Assembly (NCBI GenBank): GCA_009923795.1 | Contig: RFSU01000075.1 | Location: 1-10,141 of the forward strand | Reading direction: 5' to 3' | DNA length: 10,141 bases | Source: Sphingomonadaceae bacterium | GTDB lineage: Bacteria > Pseudomonadota > Alphaproteobacteria > Sphingomonadales > Sphingomonadaceae | Shown: piece after piece, positions 1 to 6,762 of the stretch | How the letters are laid out: each line of letters begins with the position of its first letter | Position numbering within the stretch: the stretch's first letter is position 1 | The notes under the pieces: generated by a model | What the model was told of the DNA's origin: nothing | Seen by the model: only the letters and a program-made list of their open reading frames with translations | Database searches by the model: none | Made by a program: the position numbers and the translations under genes

Positions 1-300
1 TTGAATATGTGTCTGCGCGCTTGCTGCCATATTCTTGGCAAGGGTTAGGCGGGCAAACTCCTTCGCCAAACGCTGAAGGGCCTCCGCCGGGATCCGCCGC
101 CCGATCAGCAGGAAAAAACCAATTTCCTTCAGAGTCTTGCGCGAAGACAGGCCGATCAAATAGCCGCCCATTGCCAAAACCCAGATCGCCAAGAGCACCA
201 ATCGCCAGGGCGCGCGATGAAGGGCTGCAAAAATCAAAAAGGGCGTGTAGGTGCTAACCTTCGTCAATGTGCGGTCAAGATCGAAAATGGCAAGGTTCAT
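1..300 (-). CDS. HAD-IB family phosphatase (PgpC/SerB-like), 5' part only
   Basis: This is the N-terminal 100 residues of a haloacid dehalogenase-superfamily hydrolase; the rest lies beyond the left edge. HAD motif I is at residues 7-11 (FDLDRT; nucleophile D7, acid/base D9), almost at the start, which fixes the ATG at 300-298. After it come a hydrophobic stretch (about residues 18-47) and a second short hydrophobic patch near 56-64. This cap layout recalls the membrane-associated phosphatidylglycerophosphatase C type rather than soluble phosphoserine phosphatase. Motifs II-IV are not in the window, so activity cannot be judged. No convincing Shine-Dalgarno precedes the ATG. The gene diverges from a MobA-like nucleotidyltransferase across 33 bases. 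HAD-IB membership is fairly sure; the substrate (phospholipid headgroup, phosphosugar or phosphoserine) is open. Confidence 0.85.
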   Translation of the reverse strand, partial: MNLAIFDLDRTLTKVSTYTPFLIFAALHRAPWRLVLLAIWVLAMGGYLIGLSSRKTLKEIGFFLLIGRRIPAEALQRLAKEFARLTLAKNMAASAQTHIQ

Positions 301-322
301 GGACTGTCTTTATGGATGCTTT

Positions 323-326
323 GAGG
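323..326 (+). promoter_or_regulatory. Ribosome binding site that decides the GTG start at 334
   Basis: GAGG lies seven bases before the GTG at 334. The only ATG upstream in the same frame (316) runs into a TGA at 322, so the GTG is the first usable start. Confidence 0.6.
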
Positions 327-333
327 CAAAAAG

Positions 334-1119
334 GTGACCAATAATCTCTCCCGTTGGACGGTGCTGGTCCTGGCTGGCCAGCGACCCGGCCCAGATCCAA
401 TGGCCAGCCACTTCGACCTGGACTGGAAGGCGCTGGTTCCGGTGGGCGGGGAGCCGATGGTCACGCGCGTTGTGCGCACCCTGTCCAGCGTGCCGCAAAT
501 CGACCGGACCATCGTTCTGACGCAAGTGCCCGATGCCCTGCGACAGGCTGTTTCCGACGGCGGGTCGGCAGAGATTATGACCAGCGGGCGTGGCATTTCG
601 ACCAGCATATTGCATGTGATGGATCGCGCGGATGTGCACTGGCCGGTGCTGGTGACAACCGCAGACCACCCGCTTTTGACCCGCGATATGGTGGAGGCTT
701 TTTTGGCCGAAGCGACGGGCGATGTCGCGGTCGCCATGGTCGAGCGCCAAAGGCTGGAGGCCGCCTATCCCGGCAATAAGCGAACTTGGCTGCGCTTTGC
801 CGATGGCGATTGGTCTGGCTGCAATTTGTTTGCCCTGACTTCTCTCTCGGCGCGGCCTGCGCTCTTGCTGTGGGCAGAGGCGGAGCAGGATCGCAAAAAA
901 GCTTGGAAACTGTTTTTGCATTTCGGCCCATTGCTCGCCCTGCGCGCGATTACGCGGACCATTGGTCTGGCGGCGGCGCTGGAAAAAGCGGGCAAGCGGC
1001 TTGGCCTTGCCGCGCGATTGGTGCCGATGCGTTTTGCCGAGGCGGCCATTGATGTCGATAAGCCAAGTGATCATGCGCTGGCCGAGCAGATTCTCAAGCG
1101 TCGGTCAGACGAGGCGTAA
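334..1119 (+). CDS. MobA-like nucleotidyltransferase family protein
   Basis: A 261-residue protein with the NTP_transf_3 / MobA-like Rossmann fold that moves a nucleotidyl group from an NTP to a phosphorylated acceptor. Visible marks are a glycine-poor version of the nucleotide loop at residues 13-19 (LAGQRPG in place of LAGGxSxRxG), the K32 region followed by VPVGGEP at 35-41, and the metal-binding aspartate in TTADHPLL (D111). SGCNLF follows past the middle, and a C-terminal AIDVDKPSDH resembles the family's closing segment. A basic helical stretch lies before that end. The start is GTG with GAGG seven bases upstream. It is divergent from the HAD-IB phosphatase and convergent with a flippase-type gene, a context more typical of envelope lipid or glycan building than of molybdopterin cofactor work. 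True MobA is therefore unlikely; the acceptor is unknown. Confidence 0.83.
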   Translation: MTNNLSRWTVLVLAGQRPGPDPMASHFDLDWKALVPVGGEPMVTRVVRTLSSVPQIDRTIVLTQVPDALRQAVSDGGSAEIMTSGRGISTSILHVMDRADVHWPVLVTTADHPLLTRDMVEAFLAEATGDVAVAMVERQRLEAAYPGNKRTWLRFADGDWSGCNLFALTSLSARPALLLWAEAEQDRKKAWKLFLHFGPLLALRAITRTIGLAAALEKAGKRLGLAARLVPMRFAEAAIDVDKPSDHALAEQILKRRSDEA

Positions 1120-2655
1120 ACGACGGCCGACTGACCCCAAATACTGCCGATCTTCGATTGGCAAGGCATAGCGGCATGACGCCCAAAGTGCCGCCAGCAT
1201 CAGCAGGATCAAGCCGGGCAAGGCAATGCCAATCGGCAGTGCATTGACGACAGCCGCCAAGCCAAAGGCCAGGATCGACACAAGTCCCGCCCGCAGTGTG
1301 ACCTTGCCAAACGGGCGCGCAAAGGGGTGTAGATCATCCTGCCGAAACAATTGTGCCAAGGGAACGGCCGATGTCACGGTGAGACCAAGGGCAACGGCGA
1401 TTGACATGCCCACCAAGCCGTTTTCTGGCAGCAGCAATAGCCCAGTGACCAGCGCCACCGTGACCCCCGCAATAGAACTCAAAAGCTGGCTCCGATAGCG
1501 CGACACAACTTGCTGAATGGGCATAGCTGTGCCGGTGGCGGCTTCTGCGAACCGAGCCGCCAGCAAAAGGACAAGCGCGGGATAGGTGTTTTCCATCCCT
1601 CTTCCAATGGCTTGTAAAATGGTTCCACCCCCGGCGATCAGAACAAGGCTGACCGGCAGCGCCACGCATAAAGAAACGCGGGTTGCAAAGGCGTAAATCG
1701 GTTCCACCGCGGTCTTGCCCCCGGTCACTGCGGCTGAGGCAAGCGGCGACAGGACATAAGCAAAGGCGATCCGGACGGTCTGCACAATTGAGGAGACTTT
1801 GCGGATCAGCGCAAATTGCGCGCCTGCAACAGCACCTTGAGCGCCGGGCAGCAAAGCATTGAGAAGAAGCGTTGGCACATCGCTTAACGCGCGGGCGACC
1901 AGATTGGCGGGCATGATCGAAATTCCGGCAAACCAAGTTTCCCGCCAGATCGGTCGATGATCGGGGCCGGAGGCGAGCAGGGACAAATCATAATGGCGCG
2001 CGATCAGCCGAACGCACAGTCCGCAAATGATCAAAAGCGAGGCCAGATGGGCGTAGAAGAGTGATAGGGTGCCAAAACCTGCAAGCCAGAAGCCGCTAGC
2101 CGCTATGAGGCGCACCACCTGTTCCCAAAAAAGCCGCAGGCGGATTTCAGCCCCAAAGACGCGGCGCGCCCGCAAAGCAGAAGTTGCGACCTCAATAAAA
2201 GCCCACAGGGGGAGGGCCCAGGCGAATAGCGTGATGAACAGCCCCAATTGCTGAACATCCTTGTCCGCCGCATTGAAGATATGGGTCAGGCTGGAGGCAA
2301 AGATCGATGCAAAAAATGCGATCACCAAGCAGGGGGTGACGCCCAATATGGTGGCGGCGCGCAATGCAGCCACAGCTTCGCGTTCAGACTTTGCTTGTGG
2401 AACGGTGCGTTGTAGCGCGGTTGTCATGCCAAGATTTGCGATGTTTTGGAGCAGCGTGATCGCGGCCCAAAGTGCTGTGTAAATCCCGAAACTGGCAAGG
2501 CCAAACAGCCAGACATAGGCGGGCTGTGCCACCACTTCGATGATCGCGCCAAGCCGCGCCAACAGTGTTGTCCCCGCGCCTTTGGCAACGTCGTGGCTGG
2601 TCACGTCTTGCGCGCGAATGTCAGTGTCATTGGTCAAAGCGCCCCCTTTTTGCAC
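1105..2655 (-). CDS. Oligosaccharide flippase-type membrane protein (MOP superfamily, Wzx-like)
   Basis: A protein of about 516 residues that is mostly hydrophobic, with roughly 12-14 membrane segments from residue 30 to about 500. Length and pattern fit the MOP superfamily polysaccharide transporters (Wzx/RfbX-like), which flip lipid-linked sugars across the inner membrane. The order is a short polar N-terminus, a first helix pair, a charged QAKSERE loop, and paired helices to a basic C-terminus. There is no single catalytic motif, so the family call rests on topology and general likeness, and the substrate cannot be given. The limits shown use GTG at 2655. A TTG at 2637 has the better ribosome site (AAGGGGG, 2648-2642) and would give 510 residues. 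Its last 15 bases overlap the end of the nucleotidyltransferase on the other strand. It could be co-transcribed from the GFA gene 66 bases upstream. Confidence 0.8.
   Translation of the reverse strand: MQKGGALTNDTDIRAQDVTSHDVAKGAGTTLLARLGAIIEVVAQPAYVWLFGLASFGIYTALWAAITLLQNIANLGMTTALQRTVPQAKSEREAVAALRAATILGVTPCLVIAFFASIFASSLTHIFNAADKDVQQLGLFITLFAWALPLWAFIEVATSALRARRVFGAEIRLRLFWEQVVRLIAASGFWLAGFGTLSLFYAHLASLLIICGLCVRLIARHYDLSLLASGPDHRPIWRETWFAGISIMPANLVARALSDVPTLLLNALLPGAQGAVAGAQFALIRKVSSIVQTVRIAFAYVLSPLASAAVTGGKTAVEPIYAFATRVSLCVALPVSLVLIAGGGTILQAIGRGMENTYPALVLLLAARFAEAATGTAMPIQQVVSRYRSQLLSSIAGVTVALVTGLLLLPENGLVGMSIAVALGLTVTSAVPLAQLFRQDDLHPFARPFGKVTLRAGLVSILAFGLAAVVNALPIGIALPGLILLMLAALWASCRYALPIEDRQYLGSVGRRLRLV
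2642..2648 (-). promoter_or_regulatory. Candidate ribosome binding site for a TTG start of the flippase
   Basis: On the minus strand AAGGGGG lies four to six bases before TTG at 2637. The listed GTG at 2655 has nothing comparable at a proper distance, so translation may start six codons later than annotated. Confidence 0.4.
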
Positions 2656-2721
2656 ACGGGACGCGCCCTGTCATCCATGGCGGTTTTCAAATGTCGGCGA
2701 GGCTGTTGACAGAAGGAGCCG

Positions 2722-3126
2722 TTATTCCATTCCGGGATAACGCTCAAATCGGGTCAGAGTGTCCAAACCGTCCATCCAGTGCAGCCTCTCGGCCACCTGA
2801 ATATGGGCAGCAGGCGGGAGCGCTTCGGGATCGTCAAGCGTCACTGACTGGATATCGACAATGCCGGGGAGCATGTCTGCGTTGCGATAGAACAGCCCCG
2901 TTCCGCATGTGCCGCAAAAGCTGCGCATTGCGGCCCCTGATGAGTTGAACGTGATGGGCTGCCCCTGTGTCACCGTCAATTCGTCTTCCGAAAAGGCTGC
3001 CCAACTGACCAGCGGCGCGCCCGCGCTCCGCCGACAATCGCTGCAATGACACAGCGCCACATGCTGGGGTTCCCCTTCCACGTCATACCGAATTGCGCCG
3101 CAATGGCAGCCGCCAGATCGTCCCAT
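2722..3126 (-). CDS. GFA / CENP-V domain zinc-binding protein
   Basis: A 134-residue protein that is nearly all one GFA (glutathione-dependent formaldehyde-activating enzyme-like) domain. The zinc ligands stand out, numbered from the upstream GTG: CHC at 8-10, CHCSDC at 27-32, and FCGTCG at 71-76. This is the usual Cys pattern for a structural and a catalytic-type zinc site. Members are small cytosolic proteins, and most have no proven reaction; formaldehyde-glutathione chemistry was shown only for the founding Gfa. The ATG at 3126 is preferred over the adjoining GTG at 3129 because AAGGAG (3138-3133) is six bases from the ATG and only three from the GTG. It lies 52 bases after hslU on the same strand with no clear terminator between them, so read-through from the heat-shock operon is possible. 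Confidence 0.9.
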   Translation of the reverse strand: MGRSGGCHCGAIRYDVEGEPQHVALCHCSDCRRSAGAPLVSWAAFSEDELTVTQGQPITFNSSGAAMRSFCGTCGTGLFYRNADMLPGIVDIQSVTLDDPEALPPAAHIQVAERLHWMDGLDTLTRFERYPGME

Positions 3127-3135
3127 CACACTCTC

Positions 3136-3155
3136 CTTGGCATCCTGATACCAAG
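3136..3155 (-). repeat. Inverted repeat overlapping the GFA ribosome binding site
   Basis: On the minus strand CTTGGTATC and GATGCCAAG form a 20-base inverted repeat, perfect except for one G-U pair. The distal arm contains the first three bases of the GFA Shine-Dalgarno (AAGGAG, 3138-3133). No T-run follows, so it is unlikely to be a terminator. It may be a translational hairpin, an operator, or chance. Confidence 0.4.
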
Positions 3156-3178
3156 AGCATAAATGGCGCTGTTTTCCC

Positions 3179-4477
3179 TTACAAGACGTACTTGCTCAGG
3201 TCGACATTTTTGGCGACATCGGCCAACTGCGCATTCACATAAGCCGCATCAATGGTCACCGTCTCGCCGGGCGTTTCTTCGGCGTTGAAGCTGATATCCT
3301 CCAGCAGTTTTTCCAATACGGTGGACAAGCGGCGTGCGCCGATATTCTCAACCGATTGATTCACTTCGGCCGCAATCCGGGCGATGGCGCGGATGCCATC
3401 TTCGGTGAAATCCACCGTCACTTTTTCGGTTGCCAGTAAAGCGGAATATTGGGTCGTCAGGCTAGCGCGGGTGTCCGACAGAATCTGCACAAAATCTGCT
3501 TCGCTCAGCGCCTGCAACTCGACGCGGATCGGCAGGCGGCCCTGAAGTTCGGGCAAGAGATCGCTGGGCTTGGCGACATGAAAAGCGCCGCTTGCAATGA
3601 AGAGAATATGGTCCGTTTTCATCGGCCCATATTTGGTGGCAACGGTTGTGCCCTCGATCAGTGGCAAGAGATCGCGCTGCACGCCTTCGCGGCTGACAGA
3701 GCCGCCGCGCACGTCGGACACGGCAATCTTATCAATTTCGTCCAGAAAGACGATGCCATTGGCCTCTGCATCGACCAGTGCGACACGGGCGACATCATCC
3801 TGATCCAACCGCGCATCGGATTCTTCTTCCACCAGCTTGGCCCAAGCGGCTGGCACGGACATTTTGCGGCGTTTCTTTGGCGCGCTGCCAAAGGCCTTGC
3901 CCATCATATCGCTCAAATTGATCATGCCAACATTGGGTGCGCCTGGAATTTCAAAGGGCATGTTGGGCGCGTTTTCAACTTCGATCTCAATCTCGGTCGT
4001 TTCAAGATGCCCGTCCTGAAACCGCAGGCGAAAGGCGTCGCGGGTCGCAATCGAACTGTCCTTGCCGGTCAGGGCATCGAGCAGGCTGTTCATGGCGGCC
4101 TCTTCTGCCTTGTCGCGGACGGCGGCTCTGCGGCGTTCCTTTTCGAGGCGGATGGCTTCTTCGACCAAATCGCGGGCAATTTGTTCGACGTCGCGACCGA
4201 CATAGCCGACTTCGGTAAACTTGGTCGCTTCCACCTTCACGAAGGGCGCATCGGCAAGCTTGGCCAGGCGGCGGCTGATTTCGGTTTTGCCGCACCCGGT
4301 CGGGCCAATCATGAGGATGTTCTTGGGCGTCACCTCGTCGCGCAATTCGGCCGATAATTGCTGTCGACGCCAGCGGTTGCGCAGGGCGACAGCAACAGCG
4401 CGCTTGGCCGCTGTTTGGCCAATGATATGCGCATCAAGGGCCGCAACAATCGCTTTAGGGGTGAGAGGGGTGTTCAT
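3179..4477 (-). CDS. hslU: ATP-dependent protease ATPase subunit HslU
   Basis: HslU (ClpY), the AAA+ unfoldase of the HslUV protease: a hexameric ring that unfolds substrates with ATP and feeds them to HslV in the cytosol. Counting from ATG 4477 (432 residues, close to the 443 of E. coli), the N-terminal part has HIIGQ at 17-21, Walker A GPTGCGKT at 58-65, the substrate-gripping pore loop GYVG at 91-94, a charged, poorly conserved I-domain from about 110 to 230, and Walker B GIVFLDEID at 241-249. The arginine-rich sensor region (GARRLSTVLEK) comes later. The tail ends LSKYVL, matching the C-terminal peptide that docks into HslV. AAGGA (4489-4485) is seven bases from ATG 4477 and four from ATG 4480, so the former is preferred, though the second is possible. 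It follows hslV by 36 bases in one operon. Confidence 0.98.
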   Translation of the reverse strand: MNTPLTPKAIVAALDAHIIGQTAAKRAVAVALRNRWRRQQLSAELRDEVTPKNILMIGPTGCGKTEISRRLAKLADAPFVKVEATKFTEVGYVGRDVEQIARDLVEEAIRLEKERRRAAVRDKAEEAAMNSLLDALTGKDSSIATRDAFRLRFQDGHLETTEIEIEVENAPNMPFEIPGAPNVGMINLSDMMGKAFGSAPKKRRKMSVPAAWAKLVEEESDARLDQDDVARVALVDAEANGIVFLDEIDKIAVSDVRGGSVSREGVQRDLLPLIEGTTVATKYGPMKTDHILFIASGAFHVAKPSDLLPELQGRLPIRVELQALSEADFVQILSDTRASLTTQYSALLATEKVTVDFTEDGIRAIARIAAEVNQSVENIGARRLSTVLEKLLEDISFNAEETPGETVTIDAAYVNAQLADVAKNVDLSKYVL

Positions 4478-4484
4478 CATTCTA

Positions 4485-4489
4485 TCCTT
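4485..4489 (-). promoter_or_regulatory. hslU ribosome binding site
   Basis: AAGGA on the minus strand lies seven bases from ATG 4477 and four from the adjacent ATG 4480. It rules out the upstream in-frame TTG at 4501 as the likely start. Confidence 0.6.
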
Positions 4490-4513
4490 AGTCCCGACCA
4501 ATTCCGCGGAAGG

Positions 4514-5065
4514 TTAGCTGGCGCTGTCGAGCGTTTCGACAGTCAGCTGGTCGTTGGTGTAGACGCAAATTTCCGCCGCAATCGCCATGGCCTTGCGGGC
4601 GAGCTTTTCGGCATCGGGTTCATAATCCATCAGCGCGCGGGCGGCCGCCAACGCGAAATTCCCGCCTGATCCGATCGCCGCAATCCCGTCCACGGGTTCC
4701 AGAACATCGCCATTGCCTGTCAGGATGAGCGTCACATCCTTATCGGCGACGATCATCATGGCCTCCAAATTGCGCAAGAATTTGTCGGTGCGCCAATCCT
4801 TCGCCAGCTCAACCGCTGCGCGCAAAAGCTGCCCATGATATTGCTCCAGCTTTTTTTCCAGCCGATCAAATAGGGAAAAGGCATCGGCTGTCGCGCCGGC
4901 AAAGCCAGCAATCACATCGCCATTGCCCAGCGGGCGGACTTTGCGGGCATTGGGCTTCATCACGGTTTGACCCATGGAAACCTGACCATCGCCCGCGATG
5001 ACCACTTTTCCGCCCTTGCGCACGGAAACGATGGTCGTGCCGTGCCATTTAACTGTATCGCTCAT
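4514..5065 (-). CDS. hslV: ATP-dependent protease peptidase subunit HslV
   Basis: HslV (ClpQ), the threonine peptidase of the HslUV complex: two stacked hexamers that degrade misfolded and regulatory proteins in the cytosol. From ATG 5065 it has 183 residues. The catalytic threonine should be T10, after processing of a nine-residue propeptide ending HG; the mature protein would start TTIVSV as in E. coli. Other family marks are VVIAGDGQVSMG, the KPNARKVR segment, GFAGATADAF, LAKDWRTDK, ITGNGDV-like LTGNGDVLEP and AIGSGGNFA. An in-frame TTG at 5113 would lengthen it, but that start lies upstream of the predicted sigma-32 promoter, so it is rejected. No Shine-Dalgarno is seen before ATG 5065. 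It is the first gene of the hslVU operon and is probably heat-induced. Confidence 0.98.
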   Translation of the reverse strand: MSDTVKWHGTTIVSVRKGGKVVIAGDGQVSMGQTVMKPNARKVRPLGNGDVIAGFAGATADAFSLFDRLEKKLEQYHGQLLRAAVELAKDWRTDKFLRNLEAMMIVADKDVTLILTGNGDVLEPVDGIAAIGSGGNFALAAARALMDYEPDAEKLARKAMAIAAEICVYTNDQLTVETLDSAS

Positions 5066-5072
5066 GACGTCG

Positions 5073-5102
5073 ATATGGGGCGCGCTAGCAGGTAATTTCA
5101 AG
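5073..5102 (-). promoter_or_regulatory. Sigma-32 (RpoH)-type heat-shock promoter of hslVU
   Basis: On the minus strand CTTGAAA (5102-5096) and CCCCATAT (5080-5073) are separated by 15 bases. Both match the E. coli sigma-32 consensus (CTTGAAA and CCCCATnT), and the -35 is preceded by CC as in the extended form. The -10 ends seven bases before the hslV ATG, so the start of transcription should fall at or within a few bases of that ATG. RpoH control of hslVU is well known in other proteobacteria. Confidence 0.75.
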
Positions 5103-5198
5103 GGCTTCTGCAAGGTAGGTTTATGCGCGACAAGTTTGATCGCGCGTAATATTCTTCTTCACACACGCAAAATCTCCGCTAGTCTCGGGCGCTTATGC

Positions 5199-5214
5199 GG
5201 CCGGTCAACCGGCC
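5199..5214 (+). repeat. GC-rich inverted repeat upstream of the POT transporter gene
   Basis: GGCCGGT, two bases, ACCGGCC: seven-base perfect arms centred about 39 bases before the transporter ATG. It could be a dimeric operator or a short mRNA hairpin. The rest of the 179-base gap between hslV and the transporter shows no convincing sigma-70 -35/-10 pair on the plus strand. Confidence 0.4.
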
Positions 5215-5244
5215 CGATCATCTTCAAAGGGGAGCTTCGCCAAC

Positions 5245-6762
5245 ATGGCATCCGCACATCCCGTCAATGGATTTGACGATAAGACGTTATTTGGCCACCC
5301 GCGCGGCCTGTTCGTTCTGTTTTTCGCAGAAATGTGGGAGCGGTTTTCCTATTATGGGATGCGCGCTCTGCTCATTTTCTATCTGACGAAACATTGGCTG
5401 TTTTCGGATGGACAGGCGAACCTTGTATATGGGGCTTACACAAGCCTTGTTTACATTACGCCAGTTCTGGGCGGCTATTTGGCGGATCGCTATCTTGGGC
5501 AACGCAAGGCGGTGCTTTTTGGGGCGGTGCTTTTAACAATCGGCCATTTGCTGATGGCGGTTGAGGGCGATGGCGGGCAGGGCGATGCCGCGATTAACGT
5601 CTTCTGGGCGGCATTGGCCTTCATCATTGTTGGCTCTGGCTTTTTGAAGGCGAATATCTCCGTGATCGTTGGTCAGCTTTATCCGCGCACGGACGTGCGG
5701 CGCGATGGTGCTTATACGATTTTCTATATGGGCATTAATGTTGGCGCTTTCATCGGGACGCTGGTCGCTGGCTATCTGGGTGAAGTCTATGGCTGGTCCT
5801 ATGGCTTTGGCGCGGCAGGCATTGGCATGTTGCTTGGCCTGATAGTCTTCGTGCTCGGCAAGCCCTTATTGCTGGGTAAGGGCGAAAGCCCAGATCCGGA
5901 ACGCCTGAAGAAGCGCGTTGCAGGCCTGCCCTTTGAATGGCTGCTCTATGGCCTAAGCCTCGCTTCTATTGGCCTGATCTGGCTGCTGATTCAGCATCAG
6001 AACCTGATTGGGAACTTGTTGTTGGCGTCTGGCGTGGTGCTGCTCGGTTATATTGTCGTCAAGGCGCTTCAGCTTCCAAAGGAAGATCGGGATCGCATTT
6101 TTGCGATATTGTTCCTGATCGCGCTTCAGCCCGTTTTCTGGGGTTTGTTTGAACAGGCAGGCGGATCGCTCAACCTGTTTACAGATCGTTATGTGGATCG
6201 GGCGGGGGTCCCGGCCTCCATTTTTCAGTCGATCAATCCCTTCTACATTGTCGCACTCGGGCCGATTTTTGCGTGGCTCTGGACATGGCTTGGCAAGAAG
6301 GGGCTAGAGCCATCGACGCCCGCTAAATTCGGTCTTGCCCTGCTGCAGATCGGCTTTTCCTTCCTAATCCTTGTCTGGGGTGCGCAGACGACGGGTATGG
6401 AGAATATGACGCCCGTCATTTTCATCTTCCTCATCTATCTCTTCCAGACCACGGGGGAGTTGTGCCTCTCCCCGGTTGGCCTGTCGGCGATGAACCGGCT
6501 GGCCCCGGCGCAAATGGCGAGCCTCATCATGGGGGCTTGGTTCTTCGCAACGGCAGGCGGCAATTTTGTGGCTGGTAAGATTGGCGAAGCAACTGGCGGC
6601 CATGATGGCGAGATGAGCAAAGAGGGTACCATTGCCATTTATTCACAGATTGGGTGGATCACGATCGCGGTTGGCATCGGCGTTCTTCTAGTGTCGCGGA
6701 TCGTCAAGCGTTGGATGCACCTGGATACACTCAAGGATACGACAGAAGGAAACACACTCTAA
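5245..6762 (+). CDS. POT/PTR family proton-coupled oligopeptide transporter
   Basis: A 505-residue inner-membrane carrier of the POT (PTR2, Dtp/PepT-like) family, which imports di- and tripeptides with protons. The signature EMWERFSYYG at residues 29-38 holds the proton-coupling E29, E32 and R33. The MFS loop GGYLADRYLGQRK is at 76-88, K135 lies in GFLKANIS, and the second PTR2 signature FYMGINVG is at 160-167. WGLFEQAGGSLNLF and GELCLSPVGLS in the second half are also family hallmarks, so both transporter bundles look complete, with about 12-14 helices. The ATG is preceded by AAGGGGAG (5227-5234) at a rather long ten bases. Its TAA shares a base with the ATG of a secreted amidohydrolase, so the two are surely co-expressed. 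The exact substrate cannot be read from the sequence. Confidence 0.95.
   Translation: MASAHPVNGFDDKTLFGHPRGLFVLFFAEMWERFSYYGMRALLIFYLTKHWLFSDGQANLVYGAYTSLVYITPVLGGYLADRYLGQRKAVLFGAVLLTIGHLLMAVEGDGGQGDAAINVFWAALAFIIVGSGFLKANISVIVGQLYPRTDVRRDGAYTIFYMGINVGAFIGTLVAGYLGEVYGWSYGFGAAGIGMLLGLIVFVLGKPLLLGKGESPDPERLKKRVAGLPFEWLLYGLSLASIGLIWLLIQHQNLIGNLLLASGVVLLGYIVVKALQLPKEDRDRIFAILFLIALQPVFWGLFEQAGGSLNLFTDRYVDRAGVPASIFQSINPFYIVALGPIFAWLWTWLGKKGLEPSTPAKFGLALLQIGFSFLILVWGAQTTGMENMTPVIFIFLIYLFQTTGELCLSPVGLSAMNRLAPAQMASLIMGAWFFATAGGNFVAGKIGEATGGHDGEMSKEGTIAIYSQIGWITIAVGIGVLLVSRIVKRWMHLDTLKDTTEGNTL

Noticed and set aside
312..344. Ten-codon upstream open frame overlapping the nucleotidyltransferase start
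   Set aside because: It has no ribosome site of its own; such short frames occur by chance.
310..1074. 254-codon minus-strand frame opposite the nucleotidyltransferase
   Set aside because: Its composition is typical of antisense translation and it competes with a gene having clear motifs and a ribosome site.
3449..4357. 302-codon open frame on the plus strand opposite hslU
   Set aside because: It mirrors hslU, whose motifs are complete. The translation is rich in His, Gly and Arg with no recognisable domain, as expected of an antisense shadow in GC-rich DNA.
5066..5113. 16-residue N-terminal extension of HslV from TTG 5113
   Set aside because: It lies upstream of or within the sigma-32 promoter and would place the catalytic threonine 25 residues into the chain, unlike relatives.
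6654..6761. 36-residue extension of the first amidohydrolase into the transporter gene
   Set aside because: It would put a polar segment before an obvious signal peptide, and the TAATG junction has its own ribosome site.
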